64,000 nt of DNA from Dyadobacter sp. SG02 (lineage in GTDB: Bacteria; Bacteroidota; Bacteroidia; Cytophagales; Spirosomataceae): the NCBI RefSeq assembly GCF_900109045.1, contig NZ_FNYL01000001.1:259386-323385 (forward strand). The letters run 5' to 3'. Each line of letters starts with the position of its first letter. Within the stretch, counting starts at the first letter, position 1. A model generated the notes under the pieces. It ran no database searches and was not told the DNA's origin. It worked only from the letters and a program-made list of their open reading frames with translations. Positions 8,806-17,109 of the stretch are shown here, in pieces. The position numbers were made by a program, and so were the translations under genes.

Positions 8806-9990
8806 TCAATTATTAGTAAAATACTTGGCAAGTAGCGTATTGAATAGCATATCCTGTTCCATGATTTCCGAGGAAAGAATCTCTTTTTGTTGCCTAATTT
8901 TATGCATTACATCTTTATACTCTTTTTGCATTTCAATTGGTGGAACTAACACTGGGAAGTTTTTCAACTGTGTCATGTTAATAGATGCGATTCCAGTAGT
9001 TTGCTTGGCTGCTCGTAGGAAATATTTCTTCCCATAAATACTCCCAAATTGGCTGCAAAGGAATTCTGAATCAGCGACTAGATAATTTGGTCGGACGCGG
9101 AAAATGTGATTTTGATGAATGCAGTCTGGGATTTCTTCGCCCCATATAGCCGCACGTCCAAGCTTGTCAGGATCTCCCCCCTCCGTCATCAAAACGTCGC
9201 CACTTTTTAGCTGATACTTTTCGTAGTCTCGTTTGAAAACTCGTATTGTCTTTATTTCTCGAAGATCCAAAGCCCCATCCTGAACGTTTGCAACGCGCAT
9301 ATAGGGAACTTCAATCAGGTCGCCAGCCAATCCTGTATTCTTCGCAACGCCAGAAACAACCTCAGCTATCTCGTCCAATCTTTTTACTGTCCAGCCATTA
9401 TTATTACTAACCGGATCCCCAAACATCTCAATAAACGTGCTTTGCAGCAGCTCATCATAATAATTCAAAAGCTGGCGGTTTTGCTGGCGCAGCGCGTCGG
9501 CTTTGTCTAAGATGGATGCGATGTGTTTTTGGGTTGGGAGGTCGGGGAGAGAGATTTCCAGGCTTTGCAGCTTCTCTTTGTTCAATGTCAATCCCTTAAC
9601 AGCCTTGTCGCCTATTCCTGACACGTTAATGTTTTGGATAGCGTGATAAAGATATTTGATGTCAACTCTTTCAGTATCCTTAATTGGTAAGGCAACGATA
9701 GCCTCATTGGTAAATAGTTCAGTCTTTGTAATTGCTACTTTACCAATTGAAAGCTTGAAACTGTACAGTAATGTGTTTGCTGGCACAATCTTAATCCCTG
9801 ACTCTTTGACTGCCAAAGTAGTTATCTGCTCCTTCGTTTCGCCAATAACACCAGCAGATCGACAGCTTGATAGATCCGCTATTGAAACCCAAGGAAAACC
9901 CGGCCCCCAATATTGCAACTTGGATCTGGAAGGAGTTTTACCCATGTTTATGTAGCAAATTTCGCCCAGCTTAACTTTCGAATAATTCAT
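8806..9990 (-). CDS. hsdS: Type I specificity subunit (HsdS)
   Basis: 394-aa DNA-recognition subunit. It has two target recognition domains, each followed by a long conserved helix: TRD1 from about 5 to 150, then the helix LPTQKHIASILDKADALRQQ; TRD2 from about 200 to 345, then the helix ending in MQKEYKDVMHKIRQQKEIL. This internal near-repeat is the standard HsdS plan and implies a bipartite target. The recognition sequence cannot be read from the protein alone. It lies between the KAP NTPase gene (36 bases upstream) and hsdM. No invertible hsdS fragment or extra recombinase is adjacent, so phase variation by shuffling is not suggested. Confidence 0.93.
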   Translation of the reverse strand: MNYSKVKLGEICYINMGKTPSRSKLQYWGPGFPWVSIADLSSCRSAGVIGETKEQITTLAVKESGIKIVPANTLLYSFKLSIGKVAITKTELFTNEAIVALPIKDTERVDIKYLYHAIQNINVSGIGDKAVKGLTLNKEKLQSLEISLPDLPTQKHIASILDKADALRQQNRQLLNYYDELLQSTFIEMFGDPVSNNNGWTVKRLDEIAEVVSGVAKNTGLAGDLIEVPYMRVANVQDGALDLREIKTIRVFKRDYEKYQLKSGDVLMTEGGDPDKLGRAAIWGEEIPDCIHQNHIFRVRPNYLVADSEFLCSQFGSIYGKKYFLRAAKQTTGIASINMTQLKNFPVLVPPIEMQKEYKDVMHKIRQQKEILSSEIMEQDMLFNTLLAKYFTNN

Positions 9991-10026
9991 TAATTAAATG
10001 CGGTTAGGTTTTTTGCAACACTTAAA

Positions 10027-11520
10027 TTAGCTGACTAGTGTCTCTGTTAAATTGATTCGATCTAGCAAATGTTTAAGGGAAACATATGATCGGTCAGGTT
10101 CTCTGTTTAGATAACGAATACATTCCAGATACTGCTGCTGATTTTCAGATTGATCTAATTTTGAGATTACAAGAGGTAATTCTTCGCCTTTTTCCACTCT
10201 TCTATATCTCGAAGAATCATACTGGTTTTCAGATATATAGTTGTTGTATAGGTTAGTTACTTGAACTTCTAAGAATAGCATGTGACGTACGACTGTGTCA
10301 GAACTACCTCTTCCAATTTTCAAAAAAAACTCATCTGATAATTCTTGTAGATTCAGCTTCTTGCCAGCAATCTTAATAAAGAATTCGTGATCGGTTGATC
10401 GCAGGTAAATTAAAAACAATAGGGTTTCTGGAAATAAAAATTGTTCGTAAGAAAACATTTTCAATGCTATCCTTGCCTGTGCAAATATTTTCTCCTGCTG
10501 CCTAAGAGTAGGTGATTTTAATTTAAAAAGTATTTTAGCCAGATTCTGAAAACTCTCTCGATCGGACTCAGCACTTCGATATTCCAGCTTTTTTGGTGAT
10601 TTGAAGAACTGATCAAATGAAAAGTATTTAAAAAGGTAGTTGACAAATTTCTCAATATCAGGCTCAGGAATTGAATATTCCAAATCAATAAATCGCCGCA
10701 AATATTCATCGGCATTCAGCTGCTCGCTCCCATACACCCCTCTAACTGCATGCCCTGATTGTACTTTGTCGATTGATAGAACAAAAATGATCCCGTTGAC
10801 CGCGAAGAAATGCTTCATATGCTCCAAGACCTCTACCGCATAATTGGGCCGGCAACGATCGAGCTCATCAATGATGAAAATGACCGGTTTATCTCCTTTG
10901 GTCGATTCCAAAAACTTTTCCAGATCGGCACGAAAATCTAGGAGGCTCTTTTTTCTCGCAGTGTATTCGTCAATTTCGTTTTCCAATATTTCGGCCGCCG
11001 CTTCGGTTGAAGATACAATTCCTTCCACAAGCTCCTCGCTATCAATGTATCGTTTCGCAAGACCTTTTACCAGCGCAGGAAGGACGTTCTTGGTAAGGAC
11101 CGCCCCTTTCTTTACCAAAGAGTCGAAGGTTTTCGCATTGCTTTTCTTACGCAATACTTTCAACTCCGACATGATTGCCGCTAGCGGGTTACGCTCAAAG
11201 TCATTTTCCCATGCGTTGAAATATAGGGTTGTGAATCCATTATTTTGAAGTTGCTGCTGCCACATCTTCACAAATGTGGTCTTTCCTGTTCCCCATTCGT
11301 TGTTGATCGCCAGAACGAAGCCGTTGCCCGGCTCGTCAACAATTTGTGTCAGGACGTCAGCATACTTCTTTCTTCCCAGTTGGCAGGTTGCGAACGGGTC
11401 GTCTTTTGAAATTACTAAGTCATTGTGTCTGATAAACATAGGTCTACGTGTTGCGAACCTTGGAAACATATGCTGTTTAAAGCAATCTTTCAAATCGTTC
11501 TGGGTGTACAAATGTAACAT
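10027..11520 (-). CDS. KAP-family P-loop NTPase
   Basis: 497-aa ATPase of the KAP family. Walker A is EWGTGKTT (75-82), the family-typical TLYFNAWEND follows at about 98-107, and Walker B is VIFIIDELDR (213-222) followed by a sensor region. No convincing membrane segment is visible, unlike many KAP proteins, so it is probably cytoplasmic or peripheral. KAP NTPases occur in several phage-defence loci, and this one sits directly upstream of hsdS on the same strand, so a role in the defence operon is inferred. Its biochemical partner is unknown. The ATG at 11520 gives a sensible N-terminus; the zinc-ribbon gene lies 41 bases upstream. Confidence 0.85.
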   Translation of the reverse strand: MLHLYTQNDLKDCFKQHMFPRFATRRPMFIRHNDLVISKDDPFATCQLGRKKYADVLTQIVDEPGNGFVLAINNEWGTGKTTFVKMWQQQLQNNGFTTLYFNAWENDFERNPLAAIMSELKVLRKKSNAKTFDSLVKKGAVLTKNVLPALVKGLAKRYIDSEELVEGIVSSTEAAAEILENEIDEYTARKKSLLDFRADLEKFLESTKGDKPVIFIIDELDRCRPNYAVEVLEHMKHFFAVNGIIFVLSIDKVQSGHAVRGVYGSEQLNADEYLRRFIDLEYSIPEPDIEKFVNYLFKYFSFDQFFKSPKKLEYRSAESDRESFQNLAKILFKLKSPTLRQQEKIFAQARIALKMFSYEQFLFPETLLFLIYLRSTDHEFFIKIAGKKLNLQELSDEFFLKIGRGSSDTVVRHMLFLEVQVTNLYNNYISENQYDSSRYRRVEKGEELPLVISKLDQSENQQQYLECIRYLNREPDRSYVSLKHLLDRINLTETLVS

Positions 11521-11561
11521 TTTTGATTTGGCGTGGCTGCCGAATCTGATGACGACGCATA

Positions 11562-11831
11562 CTAGAATCTGAAATTCTTACCGCCTCCGAAGGCCTTTTT
11601 CAACATATCATCCACCTTTTTCTCCGCATCTTTAACCACTTTGGCTTGCATTTTTTTCATCTCTGCATCAATCCTCAGCTTATTTGCCCTCACCAGCTCA
11701 TCATACCCGCCTGGATACTCTTTCTGGCATTGGTTGCATCTGGCAAACCGCTTGTCTTCACTCAGGTAGATGTCCTCACTCTGGCAGCTTTTGCATACTA
11801 GCGGCACACTCATTTGATACTTGTTCTTCAT
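11562..11831 (-). CDS. Small zinc-ribbon protein
   Basis: 89-aa protein (83 aa if the second Met, at 11813, is used). The N-terminal half has two CxxC knuckles, CKSCQS and CNQCQK, about 17 residues apart, forming a zinc ribbon. The C-terminal half is a lysine-rich helix (about 50-80) ending in a GGGKNFRF tail. No family function is known to me. It is the first gene of the minus-strand defence row and faces the WYL regulator across a 104-base gap that holds a perfect palindrome. It could be a DNA- or RNA-binding accessory factor; that is only a guess. Confidence 0.7.
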   Translation of the reverse strand: MKNKYQMSVPLVCKSCQSEDIYLSEDKRFARCNQCQKEYPGGYDELVRANKLRIDAEMKKMQAKVVKDAEKKVDDMLKKAFGGGKNFRF

Positions 11832-11874
11832 ACTAAGTCGCTTTTTAGTGTTCGATGCTCAAAGATTCTTTGCA

Positions 11875-11897
11875 CCTGTGCAGTGTATCTGCACAGG
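11875..11897. promoter_or_regulatory. Perfect palindrome, candidate WYL operator
   Basis: CCTGTGCAG (11875-11883), spacer TGTAT, CTGCACAGG (11889-11897). The arms are perfect 9-mers with a 5-base spacer. The site lies 37 bases before the WYL ATG and 43 bases before the longest start of the divergent defence row, so a bound dimer could control both. WYL regulators such as BrxR and CapW bind comparable inverted repeats beside defence genes. Confidence 0.6.
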
Positions 11898-11934
11898 AAA
11901 ATTTATTTTTGAGTACTCAAATTCCTCTATCTCA

Positions 11935-12942
11935 ATGGCTACTAACAAAGATGCTCAAACACGATATCTCGCGTTGGATAAATGCTTCTCCAATCCGTTC
12001 AAACGGTATTTTATGGAAGACTTGGTGGAAGCTTGCAGCGCTGCTTTATTGAATAGAAATCCGGATAGTAAGGGAGTGCAGCGGCGGCAGATCTTTGAAG
12101 ATATTAAGTATATGGAAGAGGCCTGGAATCTGCCGCTCGATAAAGTAAAGGTTGGAAAACGGATTCATTACAGATATAGCGACCCAAGATTTTCCATTGA
12201 AAAGCAACCACTTAATCAATCGGAGATCGAACAGCTAAAATCAGCGATGGAGCTACTCGCGAGATTTGAGGGAATGCCGCAATTCGGTTGGGTGAATGAG
12301 CTGATGCCTAAACTGGAACAATCTTTCCTTTTGGAGCGAAATCGGGCACCAATCATCAGTTTTGATAACAATCAATATTTAACCGGCATAGAACGCCTAG
12401 GGCAACTTTTTCAGAGTATTTTATATAAACAGGTGCTGTGCATTCAGTACCAGCCCTTTCATAGCGAAGAAGCTTCCGAACTTGTCATCCACCCGTATTA
12501 TTTGAAACAATACAATAATCGCTGGTTTCTCTTCGGGCTACAATATGAATCTGGCCGGATCTTCAACCTGGCTTTGGACAGGATCATCGACATCAGGGAT
12601 GAAAATTTTCATTTTACAGAGAATACACTCTGCGATTTTAACGAATACTTTGAAGACATCATCGGTGTCACAAAACGGGAACAATCTATTGTAACCGAAA
12701 TTTTGCTGTCGTTCGATTCAAAAACTGCGCCATATGTATTGTCGAAACCAATTCATGGCACGCAAAGAATCAGATCCAAGACAAAAGAGGAGCTGGTTAT
12801 TTCCATAGAGGTAGCTCCTAACTACGAGTTGGAAAGTACATTGCTGGCATTTGGAGAAAAGGTCAAAGTACTTGCTCCTGAAAGCTTCAAAGAGATAATT
12901 AGAGAGAGGTTAAAAGCTGCCACAGGGAGGTATGAGGCGTAG
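11935..12942 (+). CDS. WYL-domain transcriptional regulator
   Basis: 335-aa regulator from the ATG at 11935. The N-terminal ~90 residues form a winged helix-turn-helix (YLALDKCFSNPFKRYFMEDL, then RRQIFEDIKYMEE), followed by a WYL domain (about 140-240, with HPYYLKQYNNRWFLFGL) and a WCX C-terminal extension (about 250-330). WYL domains are thought to sense nucleic acids or small ligands, and many repress defence loci until infection. The open frame extends back to 11821, but that extra N-terminus would run across the palindrome and into the opposite gene, and it lacks family features, so the internal ATG is preferred. The divergent row of zinc ribbon, KAP, HsdSMR, Mrr and TIR is the likely target. 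Confidence 0.88.
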   Translation: MATNKDAQTRYLALDKCFSNPFKRYFMEDLVEACSAALLNRNPDSKGVQRRQIFEDIKYMEEAWNLPLDKVKVGKRIHYRYSDPRFSIEKQPLNQSEIEQLKSAMELLARFEGMPQFGWVNELMPKLEQSFLLERNRAPIISFDNNQYLTGIERLGQLFQSILYKQVLCIQYQPFHSEEASELVIHPYYLKQYNNRWFLFGLQYESGRIFNLALDRIIDIRDENFHFTENTLCDFNEYFEDIIGVTKREQSIVTEILLSFDSKTAPYVLSKPIHGTQRIRSKTKEELVISIEVAPNYELESTLLAFGEKVKVLAPESFKEIIRERLKAATGRYEA

Positions 12943-13277
12943 GGATTCGAACCTAACTTATATCACACTGATATTCAATACTTTATATGACATATAAAGC
13001 AGTGCTCTCGATATGCTCTCTCAATTTACTAAACGGTCACATTCCGAGCATAAAAATAAGTCGTAAACTACTAATAGACAACACGTTACTTAAAGACAAT
13101 TTACGAGTGATTCAGGGTTCGGGTCTCTCGGAGGTTTATGTTTTGGCGGCCTCAACATAATAACTATTTGATTATCAACGATAGAATAGGGTTCAAAATG
13201 AAGAAAAAAGGATTTTATAGATCGCCCTAAGGATTGATTTAGTTGAACATTAGTAATCGTTTGGGTGGCCTTCGTCG
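12943..13277. other. Gene-free stretch with tRNA-like remnants
   Basis: No supported gene. Read on the minus strand, 12937-12965 contains a T-arm-like GGTTCGAATCC with flanking TAGG/CCTA pairing, overlapping the WYL stop codon; a D-arm-like GCTCTC motif lies about 60 bases further. On the plus strand, 13115-13135 has another T-arm-like CAGGGTTCGGGTCTCT. None folds into a full tRNA. They look like attachment-site relics at an island edge, but the direct repeat that would prove it was not found. Confidence 0.3.
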
Positions 13278-13612
13278 TTATTCGGCTCCATCCTTCTTAG
13301 CCTTGTGCGCTGCGAGTGCTTCTTCGATGCACCCTATCGCTATTACAAAGGCGTTATAAGCCCCAAGATGATGTGATCGCAACCTTTCATGCTGAACTTA
13401 AGCTGAGGGATGTAATAATCCCCCAACGCCTTTATCAAATCGCTGTCTTTTTGATGCTGTAATGCGGCGCGGACGATACCCTTGAATGCATCACGCTCAG
13501 ATTTTGGTCTGCCTTTCCATGGGCCAGTTCCAGCTCTTGTGCTGTCAAAATCCCAGTAGGCTTTTTCAAGAGCGTCTTCTGTATCCAGCAACTTGATCGT
13601 CTATTCGGTCAT
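13278..13612 (-). pseudogene. Hypothetical gene broken by nonsense and frameshift
   Basis: A coding stretch on the minus strand is disrupted twice. Starting at the ATG at 13612 the frame reads MTE, then an amber stop (13601-13603), then TIKLLDTEDALEKAYWDFDS and a well-formed protein that runs to about 13370. There the frame is lost: it would stop at 13343 as KGCDHIILGLITPL, but the neighbouring frame continues sensibly as HHLGAYNAFVIAIGCIEEAL and ends at a stop at 13278. Restoring both gives about 110 aa. Central WKGRPKSERDAFKGIVRAAL looks conserved, but I do not recognise the family. If expressed at all, only a TTG-initiated internal piece (13343-13591) would be made. Confidence 0.6.
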
Positions 13613-13726
13613 TAGCATCTCTTTTTCCCAACCACCTTATCACAAGATGATACACGTGCCAACTTATAATTCTGTTCTTGTAGCTGGTGGTCAAATGCTT
13701 AATTTTGCACAAAACCCCTTTATCAT

Positions 13727-14860
13727 ATGAATGAAAGCTTACAATCTGCAAGAAACATCCACCAAATATTACTTGTCGTCCTAACCGTTATTGGAATTTT
13801 TGCAGGATCAATCATTTTCGAGACAAACCCTTTCGAGACAGGTCTACGAATTGTACAAGAAAGTGAAGCTGATTTAGACTCAATGATCCTGTATGATAAG
13901 GTAAGAATCCGATATGATAGTACAGGCGTCAAAGTATTTCGCAAAAACGAGATCGACTCCTCCAATGTAGCTGTTAGTAAGAAGGACACAGCTGAAATAA
14001 ATAGGCTGAAAAGTAAAATAAGGCAAGAGAATATACAGCACGATGCCGAAATGAAGAGGGTAAATAAAAGCATAAGGAAAATGCGAATTACCCTTGATAC
14101 CGCCGAGAATCGAAAGGACTTTTCGCTGTTCCGGGAAGCATATGACTTAATTGTTGAACTTACTGCCGGACGAGAACGTCAAAAGATTTATCATGAAAAC
14201 ATCGTTGATTTGACGGAGCAAATGATCGAGTGGAAAGATGAGGATTTTCGCATAATACCTGAATCAAATCAATATGTTGACTCTCTAATGTCACTTTCGA
14301 GATTGAATAGGATTTTATATAACAGTGAAGATCAGAAGATATTCAATGATCCAAGCGGGCAAAGCCTTGGAAGCCTCGATTACTTCTATTCTACAAATAA
14401 GGAAAAGTCTGTCAAAGAGTGCAAAGATCTATTGACCAGAGAATCAGCTAATTTTAAAAATAATCCCAAAAATGACGTTGATGTTTCAGGGATTCGTGTG
14501 GCGAGCAAGCATATGTATGTTGTTGCTCCGTTCTTGACTTTTTGTTTAATGGTGTATCTCTCTTCCCTTGTTCTACATCTTAACAGGGCGACGCGTCTTC
14601 GTCAGGATGCTGAAAGCGCTCAGGACTTTCCGTGGTTGGCCTTATTTCCAGGGGCTTGGAGCAGATTTCTGTTATTCATATCGGTATCCGTTTATCCGGC
14701 TTTCATCACATGGGCTGCCGCTAGTTCCTCGGAATTGCCTGCCACTCAAAAAGGATATATTGAGATAGCCTACCCTATTTTTTTCTTTCTCCTTGGGTTA
14801 TCGATATTCGTAAATACGCTAAATCTGAGTGTGAGAATTCATACCAGACCTTTTGTCTAG
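13727..14860 (+). CDS. Hypothetical membrane protein with coiled coil
   Basis: 377-aa protein of unknown function. One membrane segment lies near the N-terminus (about 12-30, ILLVVLTVIGIFAGSIIF). A long hydrophilic region follows with heptad-like charged helices (about 85-150, EINRLKSKIRQENIQHDAEM and beyond). Three C-terminal membrane segments lie at about 262-284, 305-325 and 345-365. The central ~230 residues probably sit on one side of the membrane. There is no catalytic motif that I can see. Composition is more AT-rich than the mobilization genes that follow, and the gene stands alone between two gene-poor gaps. It could belong to either the defence island or the mobile element. Confidence 0.7.
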   Translation: MNESLQSARNIHQILLVVLTVIGIFAGSIIFETNPFETGLRIVQESEADLDSMILYDKVRIRYDSTGVKVFRKNEIDSSNVAVSKKDTAEINRLKSKIRQENIQHDAEMKRVNKSIRKMRITLDTAENRKDFSLFREAYDLIVELTAGRERQKIYHENIVDLTEQMIEWKDEDFRIIPESNQYVDSLMSLSRLNRILYNSEDQKIFNDPSGQSLGSLDYFYSTNKEKSVKECKDLLTRESANFKNNPKNDVDVSGIRVASKHMYVVAPFLTFCLMVYLSSLVLHLNRATRLRQDAESAQDFPWLALFPGAWSRFLLFISVSVYPAFITWAAASSSELPATQKGYIEIAYPIFFFLLGLSIFVNTLNLSVRIHTRPFV

Positions 14861-15290
14861 GTAATGAGCAGCGACAATTATAGGCTTTTATAATTACCCA
14901 ACTACAGTATCACAATTTACCCGGATTTAATCCAGGTAGGCAGGATTTCAATCGGTTGTTGCTGAACACTATACTTTGTCATATTGTCAAATTCCTTCGA
15001 AGAATCTAAAAAAGAGGGTGGTAGCGAAAATCCAGAGCTAAAGTGCTGACTAGTTATGAGACAAGCACTTTGAGCTAAGTCGCTGCTCTAACCCTGCAAT
15101 GTACCATGTCTCTTGAAATTTTCCGGCCCGACGACATCAGAAATGCGACAGGCATTAGTTAAGCAAAGAGCAATTAACCATGCGGTAAGAACATTTGAAA
15201 CTTGCTCATCTAAACTTTCGCCTTCCAGATTGCTGTCCTCGAAGGATTTGGATATACCAAGCTCGATTTGTAACTTTTGGTTAAAAGACT
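14861..15290. other. Gene-free stretch
   Basis: No gene is supported. An AATTATA-GGCTTT-TATAATT hairpin at 14876-14895 follows the membrane-protein stop but has no T run, so it is a weak terminator at best. A 65-codon frame at 15113-15310 overlaps the next gene and shows no family features; it may be noise or a decayed N-terminal piece. Confidence 0.4.
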
Positions 15291-16049
15291 ATGCAGCACT
15301 CCTATTTTAAAATCCGCGATCCCTGGAATTTCAAACCGCATCGATTTGAGATCGGCACGCCATTCATCAGGAGCTCTTTTCACGACAATCATTTCTTTTT
15401 AAAGCTTTACGAGCTCAGAAAAGACGATTTCTCTGACTTTTACGATTTCCATCTTAGGCACTATCTTCAAAATGTCTCAAGCACTGAGAATGATTTTCAC
15501 AGCTACGTTTCTGATATCGTTTCAACGCGGATTGCACAACAAAAGCTCATCGATCCATTTTCCCGGAAAGCACTACGCGTGAAACAACAGACTGAGAGAC
15601 TAAGAACATTCCAGACCTTTCTCCACTCGATCGATAATTGGAGCTCCTCACTAACCCTAGAAGCCGTCATTGCAGAAAACAACAGAGAAATCGTTGGGCT
15701 TAAACAGCAAATCACCGAGCTGAAAGATCAACTCGAAGCACTTCGTCGTTATGAGACAAAGACCAAGATCGATATTCGCGATAAGCACCTCCCCACCTTC
15801 ATTCACCTCATCCATCAATTACAACAGCTGATGCTTCCTGACGAGCGGAGGCTTTTTAACTTTCAGGAACAGAGTGGGTGGTATAAGCTGGTAAGTAAAT
15901 ATTTCACGCACGACCGGAAGCCCATCCCCATCGAGACAGCTCGCAATTATTTCCCAGTACAGAAGGAAAAGACAAGCAAGGAAGTCGAGGTACCCGAACA
16001 TTTGCGGTTCTTTAAAATTATCCTGACCAGTTCGGAGTCGGGCTCCTGA
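15291..16049 (+). CDS. Hypothetical protein with coiled coil
   Basis: 252-aa soluble protein that I cannot assign to a family with confidence. Residues 125-160 form a clear coiled coil (ENNREIVGLKQQITELKDQL). The C-terminal third (about 165-235) is helical and ends near IPIETARNYFPVQ, which faintly recalls RteC-type regulators of Bacteroidota conjugative elements; that link is weak. It is followed by an HTH gene, so a regulatory role in mobile-element transfer is possible. The ATG at 15291 is the first in a frame that runs cleanly to 16049. Confidence 0.6.
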   Translation: MQHSYFKIRDPWNFKPHRFEIGTPFIRSSFHDNHFFLKLYELRKDDFSDFYDFHLRHYLQNVSSTENDFHSYVSDIVSTRIAQQKLIDPFSRKALRVKQQTERLRTFQTFLHSIDNWSSSLTLEAVIAENNREIVGLKQQITELKDQLEALRRYETKTKIDIRDKHLPTFIHLIHQLQQLMLPDERRLFNFQEQSGWYKLVSKYFTHDRKPIPIETARNYFPVQKEKTSKEVEVPEHLRFFKIILTSSESGS

Positions 16050-16155
16050 TGACCAGCTGCTGAGTTTGGTCATTGCAATAGCTTGTCTCTCTCTCATTTT
16101 TGCAAGCAGCCGGCGGTCTTCATGCCGGGACGTTTCACGATAAACTTGCAGAATA

Positions 16156-16425
16156 ATGAATGTAGAGATGATCACCAGGGAGGATCTGCAAAACCTGAAA
16201 AATGAAATCATTGCAGAGCTAAAATCAATTCTTTCGCAGGATAAGCCAACGGATAGTACCTGGCTTAGGAGTGCCCAGGTAAGAAAGATGCTAAGCATCT
16301 CGCCGGGCACCTTGCAGAACCTTCGCATCCAGGGACACCTTCGGTTTACCAAGATCGGTGGATGCTTCTTTTACAGCCAGCGGGACATTGCTACGATGCT
16401 CAACAGAAATGGCTCGGGGCGATGA
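16156..16425 (+). CDS. Helix-turn-helix (excisionase-like) protein
   Basis: 89-aa DNA-binding protein. A short N-terminal helix (ITREDLQNLKNEIIAELKSI) is followed by a MerR/Xis-type winged helix: WLRSAQVRKMLSISPGTLQN (about 36-55), then RIQGHLRFTKIGGCFFYSQR as the wing. This is the HTH_17 layout found in small regulators and excisionases at the head of Bacteroidota mobilizable elements. Its TGA overlaps the ATG of the next gene in an ATGA, indicating translational coupling and the start of an operon that runs through the ParA-like gene. It probably regulates or assists excision or transfer; the exact role is not shown. Confidence 0.8.
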   Translation: MNVEMITREDLQNLKNEIIAELKSILSQDKPTDSTWLRSAQVRKMLSISPGTLQNLRIQGHLRFTKIGGCFFYSQRDIATMLNRNGSGR

Positions 16426-16745
16426 AAAGGCTCGATCATCCGAGTACTGCCGTGGACATGGCATTACTTGAGGCCGTCAAATCCGATGACCGGCTGAACG
16501 CTTATCACATTAGCCTTTACACCGCGCTTCTTTACTACGGCAAAGGGATCAGGCAAATCCCGTTTCATGCTAGTCGCAGGAAGTTGATGGGATTTTCCAG
16601 GATCAAATCCGGGGCAACTTATCACAAATGTTTGCGGGAGCTGATCAGCTATGGCTACCTGGACTATCATCCTTCTTTTCACCCGCAACAAGGTAGTCGT
16701 ATAGTGTTGACCGCAACTACGGTTCCTTCGGATGATGATCGATGA
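16422..16745 (+). CDS. Hypothetical mobile-element protein, possible winged helix
   Basis: 107-aa basic protein from the ATG inside the ATGA overlap at 16422. Residues 30-95 read as a winged-helix-like fold (YHISLYTALLYYGKGIRQIP ... HKCLRELISYGYLDYHPSFH), similar in plan to small DNA-binding domains of replication or partition proteins. No named family is recognised. The longer open frame from 16362 would add 20 residues inside the HTH gene and is rejected. The next gene begins within its last codons, so it is part of a tightly coupled operon. Confidence 0.65.
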   Translation: MKRLDHPSTAVDMALLEAVKSDDRLNAYHISLYTALLYYGKGIRQIPFHASRRKLMGFSRIKSGATYHKCLRELISYGYLDYHPSFHPQQGSRIVLTATTVPSDDDR

Positions 16746-17109
16746 AAAGCTGTTAGTCGAGCTCTTCGAACAGAAAGACCGAAAACGCAGAGAGGCCTTG
16801 GTGGGGCTCTTTCGAGAAGACCTATTTGCTAGCCTGACACGCGCCAGAATTGCCGATATGATTAATGCCAAATTGGGCAGGCCAGGGCTTATCACCGCAG
16901 AAGATGTGCGCTACTGTCGGTTTTACTTCAAGGACAAAAAGCGTGAGCGCATTCACAGGGCTGTGGAGAAGACAATACGTAAGCCGGATCAACCGCAAGA
17001 CGCTGAGAACATTCAAGCCAGCGCTTTCAAGGTGACCAATCCGGATGAAATCAAGCTACAAGACCAATTTAAGTTCGAATCAAAATTTGCAAAGAAAAAT
17101 GAAACGTGA
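16732..17109 (+). CDS. Hypothetical protein of mobilization operon
   Basis: 125-aa hydrophilic protein (an alternative ATG one codon later, at 16735). The first ~85 residues are helical and charged and contain DMINAKLGRPGLITAEDVRY, suggesting a small DNA-binding fold. The C-terminal ~40 residues are probably disordered. It overlaps the preceding gene by 14 bases, and the ParA-like ATG lies inside its own last codons. Genes of this kind are frequent next to ParA-like genes in Bacteroidota elements, but I do not recognise a function. Confidence 0.65.
   Translation: MMIDEKLLVELFEQKDRKRREALVGLFREDLFASLTRARIADMINAKLGRPGLITAEDVRYCRFYFKDKKRERIHRAVEKTIRKPDQPQDAENIQASAFKVTNPDEIKLQDQFKFESKFAKKNET

Noticed and set aside
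14876..14895. AATTATA-GGCTTT-TATAATT hairpin as terminator
   Set aside because: The stem is weak and AT-only, and no T run follows on either strand.
15291..16049. Assignment of the coiled-coil protein as RteC
   Set aside because: Only a short C-terminal segment resembles RteC; length and the rest do not support a firm call.
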